A stretch of 64,000 bases of DNA, taken from the NCBI GenBank assembly GCA_002600635.1, contig CP021371.1, positions 4,424,001 to 4,488,000 on the forward strand, in the 5' to 3' direction. The notes under the pieces were generated by a model. The model did not search any database. It was not told where the DNA came from and saw only the letters and a list, made by a program, of their open reading frames with translations. Within the stretch, counting starts at the first letter, position 1; every line of letters begins with the position of its first letter. Positions 30,264-39,656 of the stretch are shown piece by piece. Source of the stretch: Rhizobium sp. ACO-34A. Its GTDB lineage: Bacteria; Pseudomonadota; Alphaproteobacteria; Rhizobiales; Rhizobiaceae. Both the position numbers and the translations under genes were made by a program.

Positions 30264-32468
30264 TTACAGGAAGCTTTGCGGGTCGACATCGACCTGAACC
30301 TGGATCGAGCGACGCTCCTTCGGCCCGTTGGCGAGCATGATCCGCACAAAACCCTGCATGTCGCTGCTACGGCGACCATGGACGAGCAGCCGGAAGCGGT
30401 GACGCCCCCGGATCAGCGCCAGCGGCGCTTCAGCCGGTCCGAGAACGGCGACGCCGGACTCCGAAGGTGCGGCCTGCCTGAGCTGCCGCGCGTGGGTTTC
30501 GGCGTCGATACGGTTGTCAGCGGAAACAATGACCGACACCAGCCGGCCGAACGGCGGCAGGCCGGCGCGCTCGCGCTCCAGGATCTCGCGATCATAGAAG
30601 GCTTCGGCGTCACCCGAGACGATCGCCTGCATCACCGGATGCATCGGCTGGAAGGTCTGCAGCAGGCCGTGGCTCTTGCGTCCCGTTCGCCCGGCACGAC
30701 CCGTTACCTGCGAAAGGAGCTGGAAGGTGCGCTCGGCCGCCCGCGGATCGCCATTGGCAAGGCCGATATCGGCGTCCACGATACCCACAAGCGTCATCAG
30801 CGGGAAGTTATGCCCTTTCGCGACAAGCTGGGTGCCGATGACGATGTCCGCTTCGCCATTTGCAATGGCCTCCAGTTCGAGACGCAATCTCTTCACGCCG
30901 CCGAGGTCGGAGGAAAGCACCAGCGTCCGGGCATCGGGGAAGTGCTTCTCGACTTCTTCCGCGATGCGTTCGACGCCCGGACCGCAAGCGACGAGATGGT
31001 CGAGCGTTCCGCATTCCGGGCAGGACTGAGGCGTCGGCTCGGCATAACCGCACTGATGGCACTGGATCTGGCCGCGAAAACGGTGCTCCACCAGCCAGCT
31101 CGAACATTGCGGGCACTGGAAGCGATGACCGCAGACACGGCAGAGCGTCAAAGGCGCATAGCCGCGGCGGTTGAGGAAGAGCAGCGCCTGTTCCTTGCGC
31201 TCGACCGTCTTGCCGACGGCCTTGAGCAGGAGCGGCGAGATGAAGCCCCCGCGTTCCGGCGGATGCCGGCGCATGTCGATGAGATGCAGATCCGGTAGTG
31301 CCGCGCCGGCGAAACGCGTCGGCAGATGAATGCGCCGGTAGCGCCCGTTCTGGCTGTTGACCTGGCTCTCGACCGAAGGCGTCGCCGAGACAAGAACAAC
31401 GGGGAACCCCGATATCCGGGCGCGCACCACGGCCATGTCACGGGCGTTATAGAAGACCCGGTCCTCCTGCTTGAAGGCGGGATCGTGCTCTTCGTCGACG
31501 ATGATGAGGCCGAGATCCTCGAAGGGCAGGAAGAGAGCGGAGCGCGCACCGGCCACCACGCGGATATCGCCGGTCGCGCATTGCCGCCAGACCTTTTCGC
31601 GGGTCTTCGTCGCCAGATCCGAATGCCATTCGCCCGGTTTCGCGCCAAAGCGGTCTTGGAAGCGTTCGAGGAAGTTGGCCGTCAGCGCAATTTCCGGCAG
31701 AAGGATCAGCACCTGCTTTCCCTGCCGCAACGTCTCCGCGATTGCCTCGAAATACACTTCGGTCTTGCCGGATCCCGTCACCCCGTCGATCAGGGCAACG
31801 GAAAAACCTCCGGCGCGAACGCCCTCGAGGATTTCGTCTGCCGCTTCCTTCTGCGGACCGGCAAGCCGGGATTCGGCAAATTCGGGATCGGGTCTGGCCA
31901 CCAGCGGCGGCGGCGGCAGGAACACTGTCTCGAACACACCCTGCTTCACCAGCCCGTCGATCACGCTCGGGGAAACTCCCGAAGCATGGGCGAGACCGCT
32001 TTTCGTCCAGGAGAGACCGTCAGCCGCGAGATCGAGAACCTTGCGCCGCGCGGGCGTCAGTTTCTCCGGCTCGATGCCGGAAAAACGGAAGCCTTCCACC
32101 ATCGGCTCCGGATCGAAGGCAGCCGGCGCCCGAAGCGCCATGCGCGCCACATAACCCGGGGGGGACAGGGTGTAGGACGCCACCCAGTCGAGAAAGGTGC
32201 GCATGTTCAGATCAAGCGGCGGGCAATCGAACACCTTGGTGATGGCGCGCAGCTTCTTCGGATCGACCGAACCGGCATCCGGCCCGTCCCAGACGACACC
32301 GATGACCTGACGCGGCCCGAGGGGGACCTGCACGATCGAGCCCGGTTCGGCCGCCATGCCTTCCGGCACGGCATAGCTGTAGGCCGTCGGCGCCGGCATC
32401 GGCACCAGAACAGGCACGACGCGAGGGCGCGGCGGCGAACCGAACAGTCCGGGCGAATCGTCTCTCAT
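30264..32468 (-). CDS. priA: Primosomal protein N', replication-restart helicase PriA
   Basis: 734-residue 3'-5' DNA helicase that reloads the replisome at collapsed forks. N-terminal 3'-BD domain, then superfamily-2 helicase core with Walker A GVTGSGKTEV (229-238) and the DEEH box (IIVDEEHDPAFKQ). Inserted in lobe 2 is the zinc-binding region with eight cysteines (CRVCGHRFQCPQC, then CHQCGY and CPECGT). Motifs V and VI and the C-terminal domain follow. The ATG at 32468 gives the expected N-terminus; 36 further upstream codons are open but look non-coding. Confidence 0.96.
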   Translation of the reverse strand: MRDDSPGLFGSPPRPRVVPVLVPMPAPTAYSYAVPEGMAAEPGSIVQVPLGPRQVIGVVWDGPDAGSVDPKKLRAITKVFDCPPLDLNMRTFLDWVASYTLSPPGYVARMALRAPAAFDPEPMVEGFRFSGIEPEKLTPARRKVLDLAADGLSWTKSGLAHASGVSPSVIDGLVKQGVFETVFLPPPPLVARPDPEFAESRLAGPQKEAADEILEGVRAGGFSVALIDGVTGSGKTEVYFEAIAETLRQGKQVLILLPEIALTANFLERFQDRFGAKPGEWHSDLATKTREKVWRQCATGDIRVVAGARSALFLPFEDLGLIIVDEEHDPAFKQEDRVFYNARDMAVVRARISGFPVVLVSATPSVESQVNSQNGRYRRIHLPTRFAGAALPDLHLIDMRRHPPERGGFISPLLLKAVGKTVERKEQALLFLNRRGYAPLTLCRVCGHRFQCPQCSSWLVEHRFRGQIQCHQCGYAEPTPQSCPECGTLDHLVACGPGVERIAEEVEKHFPDARTLVLSSDLGGVKRLRLELEAIANGEADIVIGTQLVAKGHNFPLMTLVGIVDADIGLANGDPRAAERTFQLLSQVTGRAGRTGRKSHGLLQTFQPMHPVMQAIVSGDAEAFYDREILERERAGLPPFGRLVSVIVSADNRIDAETHARQLRQAAPSESGVAVLGPAEAPLALIRGRHRFRLLVHGRRSSDMQGFVRIMLANGPKERRSIQVQVDVDPQSFL

Positions 32469-32587
32469 GGGTCGCCAACTTGCATGCAAGGACCCGGAAA
32501 GGAAACCGCTAATAGAGCGCGACAATCGGATCGAACCTTTTGCCGATAACTCACGGCGATCCTGCTCAACAATCATTTGTAGAAATC

Positions 32588-32620
32588 CGGACCCCGGCCG
32601 AAAACGACGGCCGGGATCCG
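32588..32620 (-). terminator. Terminator after the TonB-dependent receptor gene
   Basis: A 13-base stem with one mismatch (32588-32600 with 32608-32620, core CCCGGCCG/CGGCCGGG) lies 9 bases beyond the receptor stop on the minus strand. It is followed by GATTTCT. Shape is good and the T-tract modest. Confidence 0.7.
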
Positions 32621-32629
32621 TTTGTCAGA

Positions 32630-34885
32630 TCAGAACCGGTGTTCCAGCTTCAGGGAGAAGCTGCGGCCCGGTTCGACCAGGGGGTTATACATGCTCCGCG
32701 CCGAGGCCACGCTAACCGTCGTCGACGGGCTGACATATTCGGTGTCGAAGATGTTCTCGATGCCGAAGGTGAGTGTCGTTCCCTTGTAATTTTCCGAGAT
32801 CATCTTCTCGAGATCGAACCGCCCGTAGAGGTTGGCGACGATATAGCCGTCCGTCGGGTATTCGCTTGAGGTGATGTGGTGCTTGTCGCCTGCCCATTCG
32901 GCATTGGCGATCAGCGAGTAGCCGGAATCCGGCGGGGAATACTGTACGCCGATGCTGCCGGTCACCGGAGCGATGTAAGGCAGCGTCTTGTTGGTATCGA
33001 CATCCGTGGCATGCAGCGTGCTGATCTTGCCGAAGATGTTGATCGAATCCGTTGCCTGCCAGCGCATTTCCGCCTCGACGCCGGTGATTTCGGCGTTACC
33101 GACGTTCTGTCGCTGGTTTACCCGCGTTCCCTCGTAAAGCACGTTCTGGGCCGTAACGATGAGGTTCCGGTAGCGGTTGTAGAAACCGGTGACCTGAATG
33201 CCGACATCACCGCTGTGCCAGGCGGCGCCGAGTTCATAGGAAACGCCCTTTTCCGGCTCCAGCTCGGGATTGGGGATCGTGGGCGTCGCGCCAGCAGTGA
33301 ACGCGAACATCTCCGAATTCTGCGGCTCGCGATAGGATGTGCCGATATTGCCGATGAGGTCGAACTCCGGCGTCAGACGATAGACAAAGCCCGCGCCACC
33401 CGTCAGGGCAGAATTCGTGCTCTTGTTGTTGTCTTCGAAATACGGCAGGAGAGCCGTCGGCAACGGCGAAAGATCGCTCGTCGTCCGGTACCAGTCATAT
33501 CGTGCACCAAGCGATATGGTCAGCGGATCGACCGGCGTCCACTCGTTCAACATGAAGGCGCCGATATTCGCCTGAGTCGTGTCCGGGCTGGATTTCGTCC
33601 GAGCCGTAGACGTCGTGCTGGTGACGGCACCCGTTGTCGGATTGTAATTGGTCACGACGGAAGAGCTCTCGCCGCCGGAACGGGATTCATGCATCCAGTC
33701 CAGCCCGACCGTGGTCTTGCCTGTGCCCCACTCGCCCTGCTGCCACGGAATGGAGCCTTTGACGTTACCACCGATCACGGTCGGATCGACGACATAGTTG
33801 CGGGTCGTGGTGTTGCGCGTCAGCTGTCCGGCGCTGTTGAAGGTGTTCGCCTGTACCTCCAGCTCGGTGTAGAACTTGTCGACATAGGCGCTGGCCTCGA
33901 TGTGATCGAACAGGCCGTCGGTGAAGTCGCCGGAATAGTTCACGCGGCCCATATGGACCTGGAGAGGGTCTTCGCGAGCCGCACGGTAAGGTGCGCCCGG
34001 CACGCCACCGACGCCGCCGGCGCGACCGCTTTCGACATACTGATCGCGATAGACGAATTCCAGCCGCTGCCCTTCGACGGGCGTGTAGCCAACGACCACA
34101 CTGCCGCCGAGAGCCTTGTAGTCGCTGTTTTCCACCGTACCGGCGGGCGATTCGTAATCGCTGGAACGACGGCCGGTCAGCGTGCCGGTGATGTCGAAGT
34201 CATGACCGACGATGGTCAGGTCCTGGGTCCCGACGAGCCCGTTACCGTTGCTGTTATAGGAAACGGAGCTGCCGCCGCCGGCAATGCGCCAGTCGCCCGA
34301 GGTATCGTAGTCCGGCTGGCGCGTGATAACGTTCACCACGCCCGTCAATGCGTCGCTGCCATAGAGCAGCGATGCCGGGCCGCGAATGACTTCGACCCGC
34401 TCGATCTCTTCCGGGGCGATCAGCATGTATTGCAGCGTATTGCGGCCGCGGAAACGATTGCCGTCGATATAGAAGCTCGACCGCCAGTCATTCGAATTGA
34501 AACCACGCAGATAGATCTGGCCACCGAGACCGCCATTGCGCGAGATGGTGACACCGGGTACATCCGCGAGGATGTCGACCGTGCTTTTCGGGGTCGTGGT
34601 ATCGATCCACGACCTCTCGACGACCGACACGGTCTGCGAGGCCTGATGGGCCGATTCCGGCTCGGCAAACGTCGCGCCCATCGGCTCCGTCGCGCTCGGA
34701 CGTCCGGTCTTCTTGCCCGTCACCGTAATCGGCGCGAGAACGGTCGACGAGTTGCTGGAGGCAGTATCGTCTTCCGTAGAGCTATCCTGGGCCAATGCCG
34801 CCACTGGCGGCAACTGGGCATAACTTGCCGAAACAAGCAGAACCAGCACCAGAGCCCGATGCGGTCTTCTGAACTTATAAAGCAT
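32630..34885 (-). CDS. TonB-dependent outer-membrane receptor, ligand unknown
   Basis: 751 residues. A hydrophobic signal peptide (about 11-34) precedes a TonB-box-like VLAPITVTG segment (about 50-58). The plug domain follows (SWIDTTTPKSTVDILADVPG to GPASLLYGSDALTGVVNVIT, about 90-190), then a 22-strand-type barrel ending in the terminal aromatic pattern FSLKLEHRF. Such proteins import ferric siderophores, heme, cobalamin or other scarce ligands; no diagnostic heme box is obvious. No ABC transporter, periplasmic binding protein or regulator gene adjoins, so it is isolated. Start: ATG 34885 has AAGGA about 10 bases upstream; a GTG two codons earlier is an alternative. Confidence 0.92.
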   Translation of the reverse strand: MLYKFRRPHRALVLVLLVSASYAQLPPVAALAQDSSTEDDTASSNSSTVLAPITVTGKKTGRPSATEPMGATFAEPESAHQASQTVSVVERSWIDTTTPKSTVDILADVPGVTISRNGGLGGQIYLRGFNSNDWRSSFYIDGNRFRGRNTLQYMLIAPEEIERVEVIRGPASLLYGSDALTGVVNVITRQPDYDTSGDWRIAGGGSSVSYNSNGNGLVGTQDLTIVGHDFDITGTLTGRRSSDYESPAGTVENSDYKALGGSVVVGYTPVEGQRLEFVYRDQYVESGRAGGVGGVPGAPYRAAREDPLQVHMGRVNYSGDFTDGLFDHIEASAYVDKFYTELEVQANTFNSAGQLTRNTTTRNYVVDPTVIGGNVKGSIPWQQGEWGTGKTTVGLDWMHESRSGGESSSVVTNYNPTTGAVTSTTSTARTKSSPDTTQANIGAFMLNEWTPVDPLTISLGARYDWYRTTSDLSPLPTALLPYFEDNNKSTNSALTGGAGFVYRLTPEFDLIGNIGTSYREPQNSEMFAFTAGATPTIPNPELEPEKGVSYELGAAWHSGDVGIQVTGFYNRYRNLIVTAQNVLYEGTRVNQRQNVGNAEITGVEAEMRWQATDSINIFGKISTLHATDVDTNKTLPYIAPVTGSIGVQYSPPDSGYSLIANAEWAGDKHHITSSEYPTDGYIVANLYGRFDLEKMISENYKGTTLTFGIENIFDTEYVSPSTTVSVASARSMYNPLVEPGRSFSLKLEHRF

Positions 34886-35221
34886 TTCCACATATTCCTT
34901 GGGAGATTGGACAGTCTAGTTGTCCAGCTTCCCAAGCATGAAACGGCCGTTCCACAACGTGTGGCCAGTGTGATGAATGAAAAAATATTAGCATTTCAAG
35001 AAATATAACCACCCCGACGCCCCTTGAACATGACCGTTAATGTCATGTTTACGGTTTGCCAACTCACATTGAATTGAAAAAACCGACCAAACGCCCGTTT
35101 GACACCTTCAGGTTGTTTTTGGGCACAGGAAATCGAAACTCTTCACACGCAGGCAAACGCATCCGCGTTGCGGGAACAGAAACCCGTTCGCATCCCACTC
35201 TTAGCTGGGGACAATGAGCCC
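34886..35221. promoter_or_regulatory. Upstream region of the TonB-dependent receptor, with a perfect dyad
   Basis: No gene is visible in these 336 bases. The stretch 34970-35110 is AT-rich. A perfect inverted repeat, AACATGAC (35027-35034) and GTCATGTT (35042-35049) with a 7-base spacer, lies about 140 bases before the receptor start. It is a candidate metal- or ligand-responsive operator. It does not match a Fur, Irr, RirA or Zur consensus that I can recall. Confidence 0.5.
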
Positions 35222-36121
35222 TTAGAGACGGAAGGTCGCGTTACCATCCATGGCGAGCGCATGAACAGTGTGATGCTCGAGAGCGGCGGTAACATCGTTG
35301 AGGTCGCCCTCGAGCCGCCCGGGAGAGATCAGTTCGCCGATGGTGAAGTCGAAACGATCGCCCTTCTTGTTCAAAAGCTCGTGGAAAACCGTCATATCCC
35401 GAAGTTCGGTCGACCATTTGGCAAACCAGTAGAACAGGCCGGAATTACGGGCCGTCATGTGCACCGGCAGGATCGGCAGATCGTATTTGCGGGCAAGCCC
35501 GACGGCCGAGGTTTTCCATGGTCGCTCGTTCAGCCGTCCGTTCGCCCAATAGGCGATGCGGCCGGACGGGAAAAGCACGGTTGCCTTCTGCTCCTCTATC
35601 GCCCGGTTGGTCAGCTTGAGGGTCTCGCGCGCCTTGAGCTTGCTCTTGTGTTCCTCGCGCCACTCGACGGGAATGATGACCTCGGCGAAACGCGGATTGA
35701 CCCTGATGGCATCGCGGTTGGCGAAGAACATCATGTCCGGACGCCGGCGTTTCAGGAGGTCGAACACCGCGACACCATCGGCAATGCCCGTCGGATGGTT
35801 GCTGACCATGATGAAGCCACCCTTTTCGGGTATCCGCTCACCGTTCACGACGTTGATATCGAGGCGCAGGATGTTGCTGAGATATTCGAAGGCCTGGAAA
35901 CCCGGCATGTTGGCGATGTCGTCGGCGAACTCGACCGCCTTCGCGTAACGCAGCAGGGTATAAAGAAAAGGCCGCATGACGGGCCACAGGGGATGGTATA
36001 CGATCTTCTGACCGCGCTCGGCAATCAACGTGTCGACGATGTGCCCCGGCTGGCCATGTGAGACCAGAGCAACCGCTTCGGCGAATTGCCCGAACATCGT
36101 CATCGAATCACGGCGCGCCAT
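35222..36121 (-). CDS. Lysophospholipid acyltransferase family protein (PlsC/hemolysin-like)
   Basis: 299 residues. The acyltransferase motif block is MVSNHPTGIADGVAVFDL (about 104-121): the catalytic NH and Asp are separated by five residues, as in the NHPxGGxDG subgroup often annotated as hemolysin-like. Block III is VLFPSGRIAYW. Likely transfers an acyl chain to a glycerol- or ornithine-based lipid at the inner membrane; the acceptor is unknown. I chose the ATG at 36121 with GGGG upstream; the open frame runs 48 codons further but through a RIME repeat, so those codons are not coding. Confidence 0.82.
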   Translation of the reverse strand: MARRDSMTMFGQFAEAVALVSHGQPGHIVDTLIAERGQKIVYHPLWPVMRPFLYTLLRYAKAVEFADDIANMPGFQAFEYLSNILRLDINVVNGERIPEKGGFIMVSNHPTGIADGVAVFDLLKRRRPDMMFFANRDAIRVNPRFAEVIIPVEWREEHKSKLKARETLKLTNRAIEEQKATVLFPSGRIAYWANGRLNERPWKTSAVGLARKYDLPILPVHMTARNSGLFYWFAKWSTELRDMTVFHELLNKKGDRFDFTIGELISPGRLEGDLNDVTAALEHHTVHALAMDGNATFRL

Positions 36122-36149
36122 AGAAAACCCCGACTGTACCGACCAGCCT

Positions 36150-36255
36150 CTAGAGCAATTCCAGCAAAGGTGTGCAGCGGCTTTGCGTCCGGAATTGCTT
36201 AAAAACAAAGAGATAGAGCATTGAGGCGATTCCGTTTTCGCCGAAAATGCTCTAT
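36150..36255. repeat. RIME-type intergenic mosaic element (copy A)
   Basis: About 106 bases holding two tandem palindromes. The first has arms AGCAATTCC (36154-36162) and GGAATTGCT (36191-36199); the second has arms TAGAGCATT (36214-36222) and AATGCTCTA (36246-36254), with an inner GGCGA/TCGCC. The core GCAAAGGTGTGCAGCGGC is shared, with changes, by the copy at 56163. Size, palindromic layout and intergenic position fit the Rhizobium-specific intergenic mosaic elements (RIME). It lies between the acyltransferase gene and xerC. Confidence 0.85.
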
Positions 36256-36363
36256 CGCAGCCCAATGTGATCGAAGCATGACACCGGATGCGGCATTTTA
36301 GGCATTCTCTAACATCTGGAAGGCATGTTGGCTTAGCCGATTCTCAAAGTAAAGGGAGCGCCG

Positions 36364-37299
36364 ATGAACGATCTGCTCACCTTCGCCGACCCCGATCTTC
36401 TCGCCGAGCGCGCCGGATGGCTGCAGGCTCTTGCCGGTGAAAGACGGCTTTCGGAAAACACGCTGGAAGCCTACGAGCGCGACACCCGGCAGTTCCTCAC
36501 CTTCCTCACCGGACACATCGGCGGGCCCGCCGCCATTCGCGATATCAGGGAATTGCGCCCCGCGGACCTGCGCGCCTTTCTCGCGTTCCGCCGTAAGCAG
36601 GGGTCCGGTCCGCGTTCGCTCGGACGCCATCTCGCAGGCCTTCGATCCTTCCTCCGCCATCTGGAAAAGAGAGGGCTGGTCAATGCCGCCGGCGCTGGCG
36701 CCATCCGCGCGCCGAAACAGCCGAAATCACTGCCCAAGCCCCTGTCCGGCAGCCAGGCGCTCACCGTCGTCAGCAATGACGCACAGATGCATGAGGAGCC
36801 CTGGATCGCCGCCCGCGATGCGGCGGTACTGACCCTGCTCTACGGCTGCGGCCTGCGCATTTCCGAAGCGCTGGACCTCACGCCCGCCGACTTCGGGAAC
36901 AAGACCACCGCACTCAGGATCACCGGCAAGGGCAACAAGACCCGGCTCGTCCCGCTTCTCCCGGCCGTCGCGGAGGCCGTCGCGACCTATATCAAGCTTT
37001 GCCCCTATCATCTTGAGGAAGCCGAACCGCTCTTTCGCGGCGCGCGCGGCGGCAAGCTGCAACCGGCGATCATCCAGCGGGAAATGCAGCGCCTGCGCTC
37101 CGCCCTGGGACTGCCGGATTCGGCGACACCGCATGCACTGCGCCACTCCTTCGCGACGCATCTTCTCGGCGGTGGCGGAGATCTTCGCACCATCCAGGAA
37201 CTGCTCGGCCATGCCAGCCTGTCGACCACCCAGGTCTATACCGGCGTCGATGCCGCGCGCCTGCTGGACGTCTACGACCGGGCGCACCCCCGCGCCTGA
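36364..37299 (+). CDS. xerC: Tyrosine recombinase XerC
   Basis: 311-residue recombinase that, with XerD, resolves chromosome dimers at dif. The N-terminal SAM-like core-binding domain (about 12-115) precedes the catalytic domain. Catalytic residues are complete: Arg165 (GCGLRISEAL), Lys189 (GKGNKTR), His257 and Arg260 (HALRHSFATHLL), His283 (GHASLSTTQ) and nucleophile Tyr292 (VYT). The XerC name rather than XerD rests on general similarity and chromosomal context near priA, as in other rhizobia. GGGAG lies just before the ATG. Confidence 0.92.
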   Translation: MNDLLTFADPDLLAERAGWLQALAGERRLSENTLEAYERDTRQFLTFLTGHIGGPAAIRDIRELRPADLRAFLAFRRKQGSGPRSLGRHLAGLRSFLRHLEKRGLVNAAGAGAIRAPKQPKSLPKPLSGSQALTVVSNDAQMHEEPWIAARDAAVLTLLYGCGLRISEALDLTPADFGNKTTALRITGKGNKTRLVPLLPAVAEAVATYIKLCPYHLEEAEPLFRGARGGKLQPAIIQREMQRLRSALGLPDSATPHALRHSFATHLLGGGGDLRTIQELLGHASLSTTQVYTGVDAARLLDVYDRAHPRA

Positions 37300-37399
37300 T
37301 CGCCCGTCGTTAACCAAGACCGTTAAGGAAAATTGAGGGGGCCGGGGCTAGAACAGGCAGGTCCCCGCATTCCGGCGACCCGACACCAACGGACAGATC

Positions 37400-38494
37400 A
37401 TGATCGCGCATTCCATCGACCGCATTCGCAACCGACTGTCGCTCTCTGCGCTGGGAGACGCCGTGCTCTGGCTTGCCGCAGCCTTCCATATCGCGCTGCT
37501 CGCGGCCTTCGCGCTGGTGCTGATGACATTGAAACCGGCCCACGCAGAGGAAAGCGGAACCTGCAGCGGCAATGATCTGCTGGCTGCCCTGGCAAAGGAC
37601 GAGCCGGCGACCTATGCCAGGCTTCGTGCCGAAGCGGATGCGATCCCGAATGGCAAGGGCATTTTCTGGAAGATCGAGAAACCGGGTCTTGCACCGTCGT
37701 GGCTGCTCGGCACCATGCATGTTACCGATCCGCGCGTGCTGACGATGCCGGAACCGGCGCGAACAGCCGCTGCCGAGGCCACGACCATCGTCATCGAATC
37801 GGACGAGATCCTCGACGAGAAGAAGGCCGCCGCCGCGATGCTCATGCATCCGGAACTCACCATGTTCACCGACGGCAAGACGATCCGCGACAAGCTGAGC
37901 CCGGAACAGGCCACGCGTCTTGAGAACGGGTTGAAGGAACGCGGACTGGCGCTCGTCGCCGTCCAGCGGATGCAGCCCTGGATCATTTCAAGTTTCGTCG
38001 CCCTGCCCGCCTGCGAGATGGCGCGCAAGGCGAAGGGCGCGTCCTTCCTCGACAAGCACATTGCGAAAGACGCGGTGAAGGCCGGCAAGAATGTCGTCGG
38101 GCTGGAAACACTGGCGGAACAGCTGCAGGCCATGGCGGATCTTCCGACGGAATTCCACCTCCAGGCCCTGATTGAAACGCTGGAGCTTGGCGACAGGATG
38201 AACGACGTCATCGAGACCATGACGACGCTCTATCTGTCCGGCGATATCGGCATGACCATGCCCATGCTGCAGATCGTTTCGCCCGCACAGACCGGCAAGG
38301 AACAGAGCAGCTACGCGGACTTTGAACAGCGGATCGTGACCGATCGCAACCACGTCATGGCGGACCGCGCAGCCCCCGTGCTTGCCAAGGGCGGCGCCTT
38401 CGTCGCAGTCGGCGCCCTTCACCTGCCGGGCGAGGAAGGTCTGGTCGAGCTTCTGAAGAAGCAGGGCTTCTCGCTGACACCTGCCGGCGGCTGA
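37400..38494 (+). CDS. TraB/GumN family protein (Tiki-like metalloprotease fold)
   Basis: 364 residues. One hydrophobic N-terminal segment (about 21-43) acts as signal anchor; the rest should be periplasmic. TraB/GumN hallmarks are the first GTMH (His107), a later NVVGLETLAEQ, and the C-terminal AVGALHLPGEEGLVELL with a second His. The fold is related to Tiki proteases and erythromycin esterase-like enzymes; the substrate in bacteria is unknown. It lies 100 bases after xerC and converges with the DUF2867 gene only 5 bases away. Confidence 0.85.
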   Translation: MIAHSIDRIRNRLSLSALGDAVLWLAAAFHIALLAAFALVLMTLKPAHAEESGTCSGNDLLAALAKDEPATYARLRAEADAIPNGKGIFWKIEKPGLAPSWLLGTMHVTDPRVLTMPEPARTAAAEATTIVIESDEILDEKKAAAAMLMHPELTMFTDGKTIRDKLSPEQATRLENGLKERGLALVAVQRMQPWIISSFVALPACEMARKAKGASFLDKHIAKDAVKAGKNVVGLETLAEQLQAMADLPTEFHLQALIETLELGDRMNDVIETMTTLYLSGDIGMTMPMLQIVSPAQTGKEQSSYADFEQRIVTDRNHVMADRAAPVLAKGGAFVAVGALHLPGEEGLVELLKKQGFSLTPAGG

Positions 38495-38499
38495 ACTTT

Positions 38500-38982
38500 T
38501 CAACCCCGGGCAAGCCGCCCGAGCGTCGACCTGACGATCACCCTGTGAAACGGCGTGATCACGGCGATATAGAGCCATCCGAAGGCATTGTGACGTTTCA
38601 CCAGTGTCGTCACCGCAACCTTGTTGCCAGCTTCCCCTTTCGGCTCCACATCGACCACGATCCGGAAATCGAGATGGCTGTCGTTGAAGCCGAGCACGAC
38701 CTGACCATCGCGCTGGGAGACAACGGGGAAACCGGCGACCGAAGTGGTCTCGGCAACCCCGAGATCGGCCGCCTTCAACCCGAACAGCGAGACGATGTGA
38801 TTGCGCAGCACCATAAGCACCCGGATCCAGCCGGGAGGCCGTCCGAGCATCCGTTTTGCGATCTCCAGTGCCGTACCCTGGGAGCCGACGCTGGAGATTG
38901 CATATCGGTCAGCCCAGTCCGCACCCGGCAACGCCGGATGCGGCAGACTGACAGGTTCCGGCACGATACTCACGGTAGCCAC
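38500..38982 (-). CDS. DUF2867 domain protein
   Basis: About 160 residues of the DUF2867 family. Recognisable blocks are WIRVLMVLRNHIVSLFGLKA, VLGFNDSHLDFRIVV, and TTLVKRHNAFGWLYIAVITP followed by FHRVIVRS. No enzymatic function is known. The start is uncertain: the open frame reaches 39108, but that would overlap the cytochrome b561 gene by 91 bases. I prefer a GTG at 38982 or 38973, with GAGG 2 or 11 bases ahead respectively. It follows the cytochrome gene by 35 bases on the same strand and may be co-transcribed with it. Confidence 0.7.
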   Translation of the reverse strand: MATVSIVPEPVSLPHPALPGADWADRYAISSVGSQGTALEIAKRMLGRPPGWIRVLMVLRNHIVSLFGLKAADLGVAETTSVAGFPVVSQRDGQVVLGFNDSHLDFRIVVDVEPKGEAGNKVAVTTLVKRHNAFGWLYIAVITPFHRVIVRSTLGRLARG

Positions 38983-39017
38983 GTCCTCAAGCTGATGCGG
39001 TCGAAGCGACCGTTGTT

Positions 39018-39518
39018 TCAGCCTTTGGTCATACGCTGGGCAACTGACGTTTTCCAATAAAACTGATGCACCAGCACTGCGGCAATGTGCACCACGATCA
39101 ACAGCCACATCAGGAGCTTGAACGGCCCACCATGCAGCGAACCGGCGCCTTCGGCCCCGAAGTAATAGGCTGCGGCACCACTGATCGGCAGAAGGAAGAA
39201 CAACAGATAGAACGTCCAGTGCGCCGCCTTGGAAGCGAGACGAAGGACCGGCGGCTCTTCGGCCGGCGCTTCTGGCGCACCATGCGTCAGGCGCAGGATG
39301 AGGCGGATCACCGCAAGACAGAGTACCGCGATGCCGACATAGGCATGCACATTGGCCGACGCGATGTCATCGGGCGTGATGGTTTCACCACGGCGCACCA
39401 GCCGGTTCCAGTGCTCCATGCCATCGGCGAAAAGCAGGTTGAAAAGGATCAGAGCCGCCATAAGCCAGTGAATGAGCTTTTGCGGCAGAGAATATCCGAG
39501 TACAGGGGTCGTCGTCAT
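39018..39518 (-). CDS. Cytochrome b561 family protein
   Basis: 166-residue four-helix membrane cytochrome (CybB type), probably a quinol-oxidising or superoxide-related electron carrier in the inner membrane. Helices are near 15-31, 57-77, 98-120 and 134-152. Histidines suitable as heme b ligands are His17, His58, His100, His144 and His151. It is separated from the upstream lpdA gene by a strong terminator, so it has its own promoter within 39519-39563. Confidence 0.88.
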   Translation of the reverse strand: MTTTPVLGYSLPQKLIHWLMAALILFNLLFADGMEHWNRLVRRGETITPDDIASANVHAYVGIAVLCLAVIRLILRLTHGAPEAPAEEPPVLRLASKAAHWTFYLLFFLLPISGAAAYYFGAEGAGSLHGGPFKLLMWLLIVVHIAAVLVHQFYWKTSVAQRMTKG

Positions 39519-39563
39519 GGCGCTTGCCTTTTGTCAAAACACGGAAAAGCATTACGAACCATG

Positions 39564-39598
39564 ATAAAAGCCGCGACCTGTTAGACAAGTCGCGGCTT
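39564..39598 (-). terminator. Rho-independent terminator after lpdA
   Basis: On the minus strand a perfect 10-bp stem, AAGCCGCGAC with GTCGCGGCTT (39568-39577 and 39589-39598), is followed by TTTTAT. It lies 59 bases beyond the lpdA stop and ends the TCA-cycle gene block. Confidence 0.9.
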
Positions 39599-39656
39599 CA
39601 ATTCTTACGAAAATATAATACTTTACCGGACTTGTCCTGTTGCCCGGAAAGTTCTC

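Noticed and set aside
32876..35008. A 710-codon plus-strand frame opposite the TonB-dependent receptor
   Set aside because: Antisense to a protein with signal peptide, plug domain and terminal aromatic barrel pattern; no domain seen on the other strand.
35222..36265. A 347-residue acyltransferase starting at 36265
   Set aside because: The extra 48 codons run through RIME element A and include Cys/Ser-rich sequence unlike the family; ATG 36121 has a plausible ribosome site.
37300..37399. Possible terminator between xerC and the GumN/TraB gene
   Set aside because: The GC-rich stretch has no stem of useful length followed by T residues.
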